Positions 1-8,385 of a stretch of 42,089 bases of DNA are shown piece by piece (within the stretch, counting starts at the first letter, position 1; the number at the start of each line of letters is the position of its first letter). Below the pieces are notes generated by a model. It ran no database searches and was not told where the DNA came from. It saw only the letters and a program-made list of their open reading frames with translations. Both the position numbers and the translations under genes were made by a program. The stretch lies in NCBI GenBank assembly GCA_013298955.1, contig JAAFJT010000033.1:1-42089 (forward strand), given 5' to 3'. The DNA is from Chitinophagales bacterium (GTDB lineage Bacteria; Bacteroidota; Bacteroidia; Chitinophagales; Saprospiraceae).

Positions 1-12
1 TCAACTGCACGA

Positions 13-912
13 CTAATGGCAAGATAAAGGTCTATTTTGCGTCAACACCACATTGATAGGCGTGCCTTTCGGCAGGGGCGCACTGCCAATCGCGGGTTCT
101 TGCTTCGTAATGAACGCAGAACGCTCATCTTTCACAGAGGCATCTTTGGTAATCGTCCCCAAAGTCAGTTGCGCCGCTTGCAACATGACTTCAATTTCGC
201 CAAATTGTTTACAAACCACTTCGGGTACGTTCACTTCATTGACCGCATTCAAATCATTTTGATAAACCACAAATTGTAAAGTCGTGCCTTGTAAGACGCG
301 AAACCCACCTGCATTTACTTTTTCTGTAATATCTTGACCATTGTGCAAAATCTGTTTAATGGTATTATTTTCAAATTTTGAATCCAAAAAACGTTCAACA
401 ATCTCGGATTTAATGCCTTTTGCACCCAAATTGGCTGCATATGCATCATAATCATCAATACTTTTGAGGGGCAACAAGGTTTGCATAATCCCAGTCGCGC
501 TCGAAATCGTCAAATAAATGGTTCGACCATCCTTCACATTGGAACCTGCTTTGGGGATTTGTTTTAAAACAATATTTTTTTGTTTTTCATCAGGTTTGTA
601 AATCGAATCGCTTACCACGATGTCAAAACCTGCGTCTCGTGCCTCTTTCATGGCAGTCGTGACGTGTTTGCCCACCAAATTAGCAATTTTATTGGACTTG
701 CCATGTTGCGTAAAGAAGTACATCAACCCAAATAAAACAGCCATACAGCCCATGAAAATCCCAAACATTTTGCCGAAATTCGACCAAAATATTTTAGAAG
801 AAAAGAAATACCACACTTCAATAGCGGCATGTTTGATATTTTCCCACAAGTTGCCAAAAAAGCCTCCTGCATTGAAATTTTTAACTTTACTTGTTAAATC
901 TTTGGTATTCAT
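13..912 (-). CDS. PASTA domain-containing membrane protein
   Basis: 299-residue protein with one transmembrane segment at about residues 45-68, followed by three PASTA-like repeats at about 75-140, 141-220 and 225-295. The third ends with the typical P-x-G-x-x-x-V-V-L-T pattern. PASTA domains usually sense or bind peptidoglycan or cell-wall precursors. No kinase or penicillin-binding domain is attached, so this is a stand-alone single-pass PASTA protein with its repeats outside the inner membrane. It lies downstream of the D-Ala-D-Ala ligase gene on the same strand, separated by a large hairpin repeat (965-1077). The wall-related pairing is consistent with a role at peptidoglycan, but the exact function is unknown. 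The start is ATG at 912, just before the membrane segment; the TAG stop is only 12 bases inside the window edge. Confidence 0.88.
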   Translation of the reverse strand: MNTKDLTSKVKNFNAGGFFGNLWENIKHAAIEVWYFFSSKIFWSNFGKMFGIFMGCMAVLFGLMYFFTQHGKSNKIANLVGKHVTTAMKEARDAGFDIVVSDSIYKPDEKQKNIVLKQIPKAGSNVKDGRTIYLTISSATGIMQTLLPLKSIDDYDAYAANLGAKGIKSEIVERFLDSKFENNTIKQILHNGQDITEKVNAGGFRVLQGTTLQFVVYQNDLNAVNEVNVPEVVCKQFGEIEVMLQAAQLTLGTITKDASVKDERSAFITKQEPAIGSAPLPKGTPINVVLTQNRPLSCH

Positions 913-964
913 TATTTTATGAGTTAATATAAATTAAGTTATGTAACGTACAAAAAGAATGTAG

Positions 965-1077
965 GTACAATTGGAACGCGGATGACGCGGATTGTGCGGA
1001 TTTTCACTGATTTTCTATTTTTATAAAAAATCCGTGAAAATCCGCACAATCCGCGTCATCCGTGTTCCAATCGTACC
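965..1077. repeat. Family 1 inverted repeat, copy A
   Basis: Near-perfect inverted repeat of about 113 bp. The left arm carries GGAACGCGGATGACGCGGAT and the right arm its complement, with a short A/T-rich loop around 1012-1030. It starts a few bases after the ddl stop codon, so on the minus strand it could end ddl transcription. Copy A reads ATTGTGCGG on the left and CCGCACAAT on the right, where other copies have ATTGGGCGG and CCGCCCAAT, so both arms changed together. Confidence 0.9.
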
Positions 1078-1080
1078 CAA

Positions 1081-2070
1081 CTAAGAAGCAACGGCTTCTA
1101 TCAAGCGTGTATAAAAATCGCTCATCGTCCAGCCGTATGCCCGCACTTGTTGCGGCACGATGCTATTTTGTGATTGTCCCGGAACCGTATTGATTTCCAA
1201 CATATATGGTTGATTATCGACCTCATTCCAAATAAAATCAATGCGAACAACGCCCCGACAGTTAAAAATTTGGTAAATTCGTTTTGCCAAATCCTCAATC
1301 ACCTTCGTTTTGGCAGGTTCAATCTTCGCAGGCGTGATTTCCGTTGCCAAACCAGCCGTATATTTGGCTTCATAATCGAAAAATTCTTTTTTGCTACTGA
1401 CCTCCGTTATCGGTAGCGCGATGAGTTCGCCCCGCGTTTGCATCACGCCAATCGTAAATTCGCGCCCCCGTATAAATTCTTCTACTAATACTTGGTCATC
1501 TTCTTGAAAGGCTTTTTCAAGGGCAGTTGCCAATTCCTCTTTTTTGTTGACTTTGCTCATGCCGATACTCGAACCGCCATTATTGGGTTTCACGAAAACG
1601 GGCAAAGTCAAATTTTTCAAAATTTCATCGATTTGAATCGTATCTTGTTTGAAAAAATGGAGCGATTTTGCCACTTTTACCCCCGAAAAGGCAGCTGTTG
1701 CGACCGTGTAACGTTTGTTGAAAGTCAAGGCAGAAGTCTGTGTATCGCAAGACGTATAAGGAATGTCCAACATATCAAAATAGCCTTGCATTTTCCCATC
1801 TTCCCCCGGCGTACCATGAATCATCAATAAAACGGCATCAAAACGCACCGTTTCGCCTTCGGAACGCAAGGAAAAATCATGTCGATTGACCGTAATCGTG
1901 CGCCCGCCCTTGCCTGTGGGATGATACCACCTGTCGCGGGTAACGATAATTTTATACACTTGGTATAATTTTTTGTCCAAATGTTGCTCAACGATTTCGG
2001 AACTGAGCATCGAAATGACCGATTCTTTTGAATAGCCACCCGTTACTAATGCAATATTTTTCTTTGCCAT
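1081..2070 (-). CDS. ddl: D-alanine--D-alanine ligase
   Basis: 329-residue ATP-grasp enzyme that joins two D-alanines for the peptidoglycan stem peptide in the cytoplasm. Visible family signatures are an N-terminal Rossmann-like segment with GGYSKE, the HGTPGEDGKMQG segment, the ATP-grasp strand VFVKPNNGGSSIGMSKV, and the C-terminal metal and D-Ala binding stretch RIDFIW...YMLEINTVPGQ. Length is close to the usual 300-370. The expected phosphate-binding loop and acidic metal ligands are all in place, so the enzyme should be active. The ATG at 2070 directly precedes the beta strand KKNIALVTGG. A likely promoter -7 box lies about 56 bases upstream (2126-2133), inside a 127 bp tandem duplication. 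Confidence 0.96.
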   Translation of the reverse strand: MAKKNIALVTGGYSKESVISMLSSEIVEQHLDKKLYQVYKIIVTRDRWYHPTGKGGRTITVNRHDFSLRSEGETVRFDAVLLMIHGTPGEDGKMQGYFDMLDIPYTSCDTQTSALTFNKRYTVATAAFSGVKVAKSLHFFKQDTIQIDEILKNLTLPVFVKPNNGGSSIGMSKVNKKEELATALEKAFQEDDQVLVEEFIRGREFTIGVMQTRGELIALPITEVSSKKEFFDYEAKYTAGLATEITPAKIEPAKTKVIEDLAKRIYQIFNCRGVVRIDFIWNEVDNQPYMLEINTVPGQSQNSIVPQQVRAYGWTMSDFYTRLIEAVAS

Positions 2071-2123
2071 TGTTGGTTTTTAATGGTTTTTAGCTGAATG
2101 AGGTTTAGTGTTGCTGATTGGTT

Positions 2124-2377
2124 TGCAAATTTAGCGGATTTTTGGAAAATTTAACTTGGATTTGTTGGATTTTGTGGATTTACTGGATTTTTTTAGCTTT
2201 TTAAAACACATAGAACATATAGGAAGCCATAGAACACATAGGGATTTTTTTGCAAATTTAGCGGATTTTTGGAAAATTTAACTTGGATTTGTTGGATTTT
2301 GTGGATTTACTGGATTTTTTTAGCTTTTTAAAACACATAGAACATATAGGAAGCCATAGAACACATAGGGATTTTTT
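2124..2377. repeat. Perfect 127 bp tandem duplication
   Basis: Positions 2124-2250 and 2251-2377 are identical base for base on reading. Each unit contains a TAAATTTG promoter-like box (minus strand), several short GGATTT-rich strings, and a block of CACATAG-type repeats. Identity over the whole unit implies recent duplication. It lies between PorZ and ddl, upstream of ddl. Confidence 0.95.
2126..2133 (-). promoter_or_regulatory. Candidate ddl promoter -7 box
   Basis: On the minus strand this reads TAAATTTG, matching the Bacteroidota -7 consensus TAnnTTTG, about 56 bases before the ddl ATG. No clear TTG -33 box is seen at the usual distance. A second identical copy sits at 2253-2260 because the surrounding 127 bp are duplicated. 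Confidence 0.5.
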
Positions 2378-2660
2378 TATAAATTTGTTTGTCTCGGGGT
2401 GGTTTTGGGATACAATTGGAACGCGGATGACGCGGATTGGGCGGATGAGTGCGAATTTTTGGAGTAGTTCAGTACAATAATCGTGAAAAATTCCAAAAAA
2501 ACCTGTGTCATCCGCGCTCCAATTGTATTGCAATATAGGTACCCGATGTTTTTTATTTACTTGATACGTTCTATATACCCGATGTTTCCTATGTGTTCTA
2601 TGCAACCTATGCGTTCTATGTGTTCTATGTGTTTTATGTGTTTTATGTGTTTTAAAATCA
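2199..2660. repeat. Family 2 (CACATAGG) inverted repeat locus a, with family 1 copy B nested inside
   Basis: The left side (about 2199-2243 and, because of the tandem duplication, 2326-2370) is a string of CACATAG/CATAG motifs. The right side (2571-2656) is the complementary string of CTATGTG motifs ending in TGTGTTTTAAAA. Between them sits a complete family 1 element (2410-2528). The whole is a palindrome within a palindrome. Open reading frames across it give low-complexity Cys/Met/Pro-rich translations and are not genes. Confidence 0.85.
2410..2528. repeat. Family 1 inverted repeat, copy B
   Basis: The outer arms match the family (GATACAATTGGAACGCGG on the left, CCGCGCTCCAATTGTATTGC on the right), but the inner arms have drifted and pair poorly. 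This is the most decayed full-length copy in the window. It sits inside the family 2 inverted repeat. Confidence 0.85.
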
Positions 2661-2663
2661 TAA

Positions 2664-4994
2664 TCATTTGATTACCAATATTTTAGCTACAATTGCATCT
2701 GCCACTTCTATATTTTTATGATTGGCAGATAGCACCCAATAAACGCCTGTCGTCACGCGCTGTCCATCCGCGCCTTTGCCATCCCAAACGGCTTGTCCAC
2801 CCAATGCCTGCGTTTCAAAAACCACCGTTCCATTTACATCTGCAATTTTAACATATGCGTCTCGCGCCAAACCATTGATGGCAATCGCGCCATCATAATC
2901 AGGGCGCACTGGATTTGGAAACACGGTTGCAGTCGGTTTATGAATCAAACCGCCGCCTGTCGCTTCGCCGCGCAACGACATAAAACCTTTATCCGTAGCA
3001 ATATAAACCATCCCAGAATTGGGATTAATCGCCATATTCGTAATAAAATTGCTCAAAAGTGGGGAGTTTTCCGTATTATATTTGGCAACTGCGTCACTTC
3101 CAGAAGCGGATTGCACAAAAATACCACTGGTCGTGCCAAACCATTTGCGATTCGCACCATCCACCGCAATCGCTCGAACATCCTTTTCGCGCAACAAATA
3201 TTCATCAATTCCATTCAAACGAGAGACGACTTTGCGCCCCACACAATCTTTAAAGGGGTCAGAACACTCAAAATACGTCACGCCCGAAGTCGTGCCAACC
3301 CATACGCGCCCATCCAAATCCACTGCGGCACAATTGATTTGTGCATTTTGGAAGTCCTTGGGTAACAATGAGTTATCTAAATATCGGAAGCGGTCATCGC
3401 CTGTATCATCCACACTTTTGCCCTCATCATATACTAAAAGTCCACCATTTCCGCCGCCACTGCCCGCGACAATAAACCATTTGTAATTGTTGTTATCCAC
3501 CACCACTTTGAACAATTGTCGATACGGCACTTCGCGCATCGTGCGCCATTGTCCATCGTTTTTCAAAACCACAATCGCATTGGAAGCGGCAGTATTGGCA
3601 ATCCAAAGGTGATTATTTTTGTCAAAAGCCAATCCGCCAACCCGTTTCGCACCTGCAAAACCGGCATCGCCCCGAATCGTAGAATTAGTTTCATTAAAAA
3701 CATTTTTAATTTGTTCTTTTTCAACCTCAATCAACCCGCCAAAGTACGTTCCAACATATAATTTCCCCGATTGCGGATGCACCGCCGTCCGCAAACAATC
3801 TTTATGAGCATCTTTGGCTTGCAAAATCGGAAAAGTACCACCATTATATGCTTTCCATTTGCCATCTATCAGGCTTTCAAAACCTTCTGGATTGTACGCA
3901 TTTTGATTCGGACCCACCAAACCGCCATGTGGAATATACACTTTATCGTCCGAACTAATCGAAATATCAGTGCATTGCGGCGCAATCGGCGAGTTAAATT
4001 CCCATATATTACAGCCTGTCGCACCGCCATTCGTGAAGCGAATCCCATTATATTCATCTGCGAACCAAACCCTATCTTGCACATCTTCAACAGCATAAAG
4101 CGGGCGATTGACACACGCTTGAATGGTTTTTAAACTATTATTCTTATTGAAAATCAACAACTTACCATTATAACCGCCTGTCGGATACAAACCCAACAAT
4201 AGATTTGCACCTTCACTCGTCAAGTATTGAATCCGAAACGAATCGTTGCCTGCATAAAAACGAGTCGGCGTTTGGCGGGTCGAAATTTGCATCAGCGAAT
4301 CATTCACATCAGCCAATAATTGATTATTAAAAACCGTCAACGCTTTCGATTGATAGTGATTTGGGAAACCTTTGGCATTATCCAATTTCGTCCAAACCTT
4401 GAAATCAGGTAAATTTAAACGATTATCATCCGCCACCGTGTAAATGCCATTATCGGTTGCCATGTACAATGCACCATTCCAAACTGCCGTCGCATTGACT
4501 TTCACCCCTGTAAAAGTAGTGAAAACGAACTCTTTTCGCTTCAAATCGACTTTTGACAACCCAAATCCACACGAAAAATACGCATCCGTTCCAAAAACAG
4601 CGATATTTTTGATGCCTTTATCCCCAATAATATTTGAATTATTTTTAATATCTGGCAAATTTTCAACGCTTCCATCCGCCTGCATCAAGTCAATATTGCT
4701 ATTGGCGTAAGCAATCAAAAGGCGATTCGCATTTTTGGCATATTGAATGATTTGCGGAGAAACATCGCTCAAACCAGTGGATTTATCAAAAAACTGCGTC
4801 GAAAATTCTTTTTTATTCAACGACATGAGCGACCAAGGCGTACTATAATACGTCTCTTGCTCGCTTTGCGCCACTCCAATTGCAAAATGATAGGGCAAAT
4901 AAGAACGCCATTCGCCGATTTTGAGGTCATTTTGCGCCTTCAAATCAGAAAAATAAATCATCCATAAGGTCAGAAAAAGGAAACGGTATAACAT
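2664..4994 (-). CDS. porZ: PorZ-type T9SS component (two-propeller protein with C-terminal sorting domain)
   Basis: 776 residues. An N-terminal signal peptide (about 1-20, ending DLKA) is followed by IGEWRSYLPYH, characteristic of PorZ proteins. Many WD/propeller-like strands follow, including two-component-regulator propeller motifs such as VWVGTTSGV, KWFGTTSGIFV and LYVGTYFGGL. The last 85 or so residues form a T9SS type A sorting domain, with PNPVRPDYDG, a VKIADVNGTVV strand, the GVYWVLS strand and a short basic end. In Porphyromonas, PorZ sits on the surface as part of the PorU-V-Q-Z attachment complex that processes T9SS cargo and delivers anionic lipopolysaccharide. That role is carried over by family, not shown here. 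The start is the ATG at 4994; upstream in-frame starts would put a hydrophilic stretch before the signal peptide. Confidence 0.85.
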   Translation of the reverse strand: MLYRFLFLTLWMIYFSDLKAQNDLKIGEWRSYLPYHFAIGVAQSEQETYYSTPWSLMSLNKKEFSTQFFDKSTGLSDVSPQIIQYAKNANRLLIAYANSNIDLMQADGSVENLPDIKNNSNIIGDKGIKNIAVFGTDAYFSCGFGLSKVDLKRKEFVFTTFTGVKVNATAVWNGALYMATDNGIYTVADDNRLNLPDFKVWTKLDNAKGFPNHYQSKALTVFNNQLLADVNDSLMQISTRQTPTRFYAGNDSFRIQYLTSEGANLLLGLYPTGGYNGKLLIFNKNNSLKTIQACVNRPLYAVEDVQDRVWFADEYNGIRFTNGGATGCNIWEFNSPIAPQCTDISISSDDKVYIPHGGLVGPNQNAYNPEGFESLIDGKWKAYNGGTFPILQAKDAHKDCLRTAVHPQSGKLYVGTYFGGLIEVEKEQIKNVFNETNSTIRGDAGFAGAKRVGGLAFDKNNHLWIANTAASNAIVVLKNDGQWRTMREVPYRQLFKVVVDNNNYKWFIVAGSGGGNGGLLVYDEGKSVDDTGDDRFRYLDNSLLPKDFQNAQINCAAVDLDGRVWVGTTSGVTYFECSDPFKDCVGRKVVSRLNGIDEYLLREKDVRAIAVDGANRKWFGTTSGIFVQSASGSDAVAKYNTENSPLLSNFITNMAINPNSGMVYIATDKGFMSLRGEATGGGLIHKPTATVFPNPVRPDYDGAIAINGLARDAYVKIADVNGTVVFETQALGGQAVWDGKGADGQRVTTGVYWVLSANHKNIEVADAIVAKILVIK

Positions 4995-5090
4995 AAATTG
5001 TTTTATTTTAAAGATTAGTTGTATCTTGCTTTTTTGAATCAGGAATGAAGGACACATTTATACGCTATCCTTTGCGTTGAGTGGTTTTGC

Positions 5091-5219
5091 GATACAATGG
5101 GAACGCGGATGACGCGGATTGGGCGGATTTTCACGGATTTTTCTTGAATTTTTCACTGTATTTCAAAAAAAATCCGTGAAAATACGCCCAATCCGCGTCA
5201 TCCGTGTTCCAATTGTATC
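5091..5219. repeat. Family 1 inverted repeat, copy C
   Basis: About 129 bp, with arms pairing from GATACAATGGGAACGCGG (left) to CCGTGTTCCAATTGTATC (right) and an A/T-rich loop near 5143-5165. The left flank TTGCGTTGAGTGGTTTTG resembles the flank of copy E, so the element extends beyond the main palindrome. It lies between the OmpA-family gene (3' side) and porZ (5' side). Confidence 0.9.
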
Positions 5220-5276
5220 CAGAAACCCAACACAAAGTAACACATTCTTAATTCCTAAAAATCATACATTCTTGAT

Positions 5277-6392
5277 TCAAAAATCTAATATTTGAAATTC
5301 TACGCGCCGATTTAATTGGCGATTCGATTCTAACTCATTGGAAATCAAGGGTTGCGTTGCGCCAAAACCTGTGGATTGCATCCGTTCCCGCGCAATACCA
5401 CTCGTTATTAGGAAATCAACCACTTGTTGCGCCCGCTTTTTAGACAATTGCAAATTATACGTAGCTCCACCTTGATTGTCCGTATGTCCGCGCACTTCGA
5501 TTTTCAAGGTCGGATTATCCACCATAATTTGCAACAATTTGTTTAATTCCACATTCGAGCGCGGCAACAAATCCGCCTTATCGGTGTCAAAGTAAATGTT
5601 TTTCAACAAAATAATTTTATTTTTTTCCAATCGAATCCGCGACCAATCATCAGGCAACACAGGGACATTTAAAATCGGCTCGACTTTTCGCAAAGATACA
5701 TCGTCTAAATGATAATAGGCAAAATTCAACGGTTGCCCAAAAGTAGGATTTGGATTGCGTTTAGCAGTTGCGCTGTCCAAGAAAAAATTGCCCAAAGTCA
5801 AATATTCAGCCGTTGTTGTTGCTTTCATTTGAGCCACTAATTCAGTCCATTCTCCTTGATTATCAATGATTTCGGTATAATTAATTTGTGGTATTTTAGC
5901 CAAAGGCACTTCCGTTAACGTCCGTTCATCGATTTTGGCATCCGAGAAAAATGCACCTAAATTATTGGTACGCAACCCTCTCGCCAATGATTTTGCCCAG
6001 AGCCGCAACTCATACAATTGCCCAATCACCAACGGTTCGCGCAATTGAATTTGCACATATTCCCGACAATGCGGCTTGCCATTAGCGCAGCCGTAGAGCG
6101 TGATGCCCGCCATCGCCTGCCCCGTATGCGGACGCGCCTGCCCAAAACCCTGCTCCAACCAATCGGGCGGCACACGCACCTTCGGACTATACGCATCAGG
6201 AGACGCACCCGTAGGCGATTTCCAATACGACATCACGCGGTCAAAATCCGCGCCTTTATAAAACCAACCCAAAGGATGTTTATCAAATTGCTCAAAACTC
6301 GGATTCGGAATCAGATTTTCAACCGTTTGTTGGGATTGAGCAAAGATAGAACTGTTGATTATCAATAAGTTGAATAATAAATTTCGATACAT
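5277..6392 (-). CDS. OmpA-family lipid- or wall-associated protein with N-terminal jelly-roll-like region
   Basis: 371 residues. A signal peptide (about 1-19) is followed by NLIPNPSFEQ, the usual opening of a carbohydrate-binding-module-like sandwich found ahead of OmpA domains in Bacteroidota. The C-terminal 110 residues are an OmpA/MotB domain: YFDTDKADLLP, the DAP-binding GHTDNQGG loop with Asp, then LSKKRAQQVVDFL and NRQLNRRVEF with the conserved arginines. The protein should anchor the outer membrane to peptidoglycan from the periplasm. The partner of the N-terminal region is unknown. It lies upstream of porZ on the same strand, but the hairpin repeat between them argues against tight cotranscription. 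The ATG at 6392 immediately precedes the signal peptide. Confidence 0.88.
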   Translation of the reverse strand: MYRNLLFNLLIINSSIFAQSQQTVENLIPNPSFEQFDKHPLGWFYKGADFDRVMSYWKSPTGASPDAYSPKVRVPPDWLEQGFGQARPHTGQAMAGITLYGCANGKPHCREYVQIQLREPLVIGQLYELRLWAKSLARGLRTNNLGAFFSDAKIDERTLTEVPLAKIPQINYTEIIDNQGEWTELVAQMKATTTAEYLTLGNFFLDSATAKRNPNPTFGQPLNFAYYHLDDVSLRKVEPILNVPVLPDDWSRIRLEKNKIILLKNIYFDTDKADLLPRSNVELNKLLQIMVDNPTLKIEVRGHTDNQGGATYNLQLSKKRAQQVVDFLITSGIARERMQSTGFGATQPLISNELESNRQLNRRVEFQILDF

Positions 6393-6496
6393 ATTTGCAA
6401 AAAATGGTGTGCCTATTTAAACGCAAAAAGGTGGTTTTTATGTTGGAATTTAAATTTTTTAAAAATATTGAACACGTTAATTACGGATAAAAGAAT

Positions 6497-6504
6497 TATT
6501 TTTG
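6497..6504 (+). promoter_or_regulatory. Candidate -7 box for the M28 peptidase gene
   Basis: TATTTTTG fits TAnnTTTG and lies about 60 bases before the chosen ATG, in the divergent spacer between the OmpA-family gene and the peptidase gene. A -33 TTG at the ideal spacing is not seen, so support is modest. Confidence 0.35.
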
Positions 6505-6565
6505 TGATATTTTTTTAACATATAGGATGTCTTTATAAGTTATTCTATTGAATTTGGTTTTTATA

Positions 6566-8134
6566 ATGAAACAAATATGGTTGTATATGTTCCTTTTAGG
6601 AACGATTTCGCTGAAAGCGCAACTGCAAAAGACGGATCCTGTGCCTTTTGCGGCGACAATTCAAGCGAGTGATTTGAAAAAATATCTTTATGTGTTGACC
6701 TCCGATTCGCTCGAAGGCAGGGAAACAGGCACAGTGGGCAATGAAAAAGCAGCTCATTACATCGCCGAACATTTCAAACAATTAGGGCTGCCGCAAAAAG
6801 GCGATAAAAATTCGTATTTTCAACGCATGGTTTATACGGATGAATCTTGGGATGACATCGGTTTGAAAGTCAATGACGAAGCATGGCGACATATTTTCAA
6901 TTTTTACGCGCTGCCGGGAGACAATAATGATATGCCTTTTTGGGAAACCAATCGGATTTTGTTTCTTGGTTACGGGATTGACGATGCCAAATACAGCGAT
7001 TATCGCGGCGAATCCGTTGAAAATCAAGTGATTATGATTTACAAAGGCGAACCCATGCGGGCGGATAGTCAATCGGTTTTGACAGGCAATCGCACCGTTT
7101 CGGATTGGACAACTGATGTTTATAAAAAACTGAAAGTGGCGCGGCAAAAAGGCGTGAAAGCTGTTTTGATTATTGACCCCGATTTGGCTAAAAATGTGAG
7201 TTTAAATCGCGCACAATTGAGCCGTCATTTGGTGGGCGAACCAGATAAATCGCCCAAAGATTTGGCAAATCATTTATATATATCGCCCGATATTGCCAAA
7301 GCCATTATTGGACAACGCCTTAAAAAATTTGAACGCTCGCGCCGCAAAATTGCACAAGGAAAACCATGTAGTCGATTGTTATACTGTAAGTTACAAATTA
7401 GACAAAAAAAGTATTTTAATCAATTGATTAGCAATAATGTCATTGGCTACATCGAAGGCAGTGACCCCATTTTGAAAAATGAATTGGTGATTGTTTCCGC
7501 CCATTATGACCATTTGGGCAAACGCGGACAAGAGATTTTTCGCGGCGCGGATGATAATGCCTCTGGTACTTCGACCGTCATGGCGATTGCAGCAGCCTTG
7601 AAAACGGCGCAACAAGCGGGTCAAGGCACGAAAAGAAGCGTTTTATGTTTGCTGATGACGGGCGAAGAACGCGGTTTATTGGGTTCAAATTATTATGTAC
7701 AATATCCATTATTCCCTTTAAATCAAACGATTGCGAATGTCAATGTGGATATGGTAGGGCGTTGTGATGAAAAACATAAGGCAAATCCCAATTATATTTA
7801 CGTCATTGGTTCGGATAAATTGAGTACCGAATTGGATACTGTCGTGCAAACCGTGAATCGGCAATATGAAAAATTGGAATTGGATTACACGTATAATGAC
7901 CCTGCCGACCCAAATCGGTATTATTATCGGTCTGACCATTACAATTTTGCCGAAAAAGGGATTCCTGCGGTTTTTTATTTCAATGGAACGCATGACGATT
8001 ATCATCGCTCGACGGATACCCCTGATAAAATCTTATTTGAAAAAATGGCGCGGATTGGAAAATTGGCATTTCACACCGTTTGGTCTTTGGCAAATCGGCA
8101 GGAAAGACTGAAAATGGATGTCAAAGTAAAGTAA
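6566..8134 (+). CDS. Secreted M28-family zinc peptidase
   Basis: 522 residues with a signal peptide (about 1-18, MKQIWLYMFLLGTISLKAQ). The mature part begins with the aminopeptidase lead LKKYLYVLTSDSLEGRETGT, then a protease-associated-like insert (roughly 110-230), then the catalytic M28 domain. The zinc ligands and catalytic acids are all visible: AHYDHLG, GADDNASGT, TGEERGLLGS, NVDMVGR and a late HRSTDTPDKI histidine. M28 enzymes of this type are di-zinc aminopeptidases acting outside the inner membrane. Its substrate here is unknown. There is no T9SS sorting domain at the C terminus, so it probably stays in the periplasm. The ATG at 6566 was chosen over an upstream TTG because it gives a clean signal peptide. 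Confidence 0.92.
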   Translation: MKQIWLYMFLLGTISLKAQLQKTDPVPFAATIQASDLKKYLYVLTSDSLEGRETGTVGNEKAAHYIAEHFKQLGLPQKGDKNSYFQRMVYTDESWDDIGLKVNDEAWRHIFNFYALPGDNNDMPFWETNRILFLGYGIDDAKYSDYRGESVENQVIMIYKGEPMRADSQSVLTGNRTVSDWTTDVYKKLKVARQKGVKAVLIIDPDLAKNVSLNRAQLSRHLVGEPDKSPKDLANHLYISPDIAKAIIGQRLKKFERSRRKIAQGKPCSRLLYCKLQIRQKKYFNQLISNNVIGYIEGSDPILKNELVIVSAHYDHLGKRGQEIFRGADDNASGTSTVMAIAAALKTAQQAGQGTKRSVLCLLMTGEERGLLGSNYYVQYPLFPLNQTIANVNVDMVGRCDEKHKANPNYIYVIGSDKLSTELDTVVQTVNRQYEKLELDYTYNDPADPNRYYYRSDHYNFAEKGIPAVFYFNGTHDDYHRSTDTPDKILFEKMARIGKLAFHTVWSLANRQERLKMDVKVK

Positions 8135-8149
8135 AAATTGTAAAATTCG

Positions 8150-8374
8150 GGTACAATTGGAACACGGATGACACGGATTGGGCGGATTTTCACGGATTTT
8201 TCTTTGAACTTTTCCTAAGTAAGTAGTTGATTCAGAATAAACTATCAAAACGCAAGTAATTGATAATCAATATATTAGTATCGAATTAAGGTCGGCGAGG
8301 TTGCAACCTCGCCGACCTTTTGGATAATCAACCTCGCCGACCTTTTGGATAGGTTTCCGTGTTCCAATTGTACC
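8150..8374. repeat. Family 1 inverted repeat, copy D, interrupted by a family 3 element
   Basis: The left arm (8150-8205) is a normal family 1 arm, ACACGGATGACACGGATT followed by GGGCGGATTTTCACGGAT. Only the outermost end of the right arm survives (CCGTGTTCCAATTGTACC, 8357-8374). A family 3 element fills the middle (8220-8352). It lies between convergent genes. Confidence 0.85.
8220..8352 (+). repeat. Family 3 MITE-like element, copy 1
   Basis: Begins with TAAGTAGTTGATTCAG, contains TTGATAATCAATATATTAGT, and centres on the perfect 32 bp palindrome at 8288-8319 (AAGGTCGGCGAGG, TTGCAA, then the complement). The right half-palindrome and its tail ACCTCGCCGACCTTTTGGAT are repeated once more at about 8331-8351, an internal partial duplication. 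The right terminal repeat seen in copy 3 is missing. Confidence 0.85.
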
Positions 8375-8385
8375 ATCCTTATTGT

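Noticed and set aside
2258-2671. Open frames on both strands giving Cys/Met/Pro/His-rich small proteins
   Set aside because: They are translations of the CACATAGG and CGGATGACGCGG repeats, with no start signals or protein-like composition.
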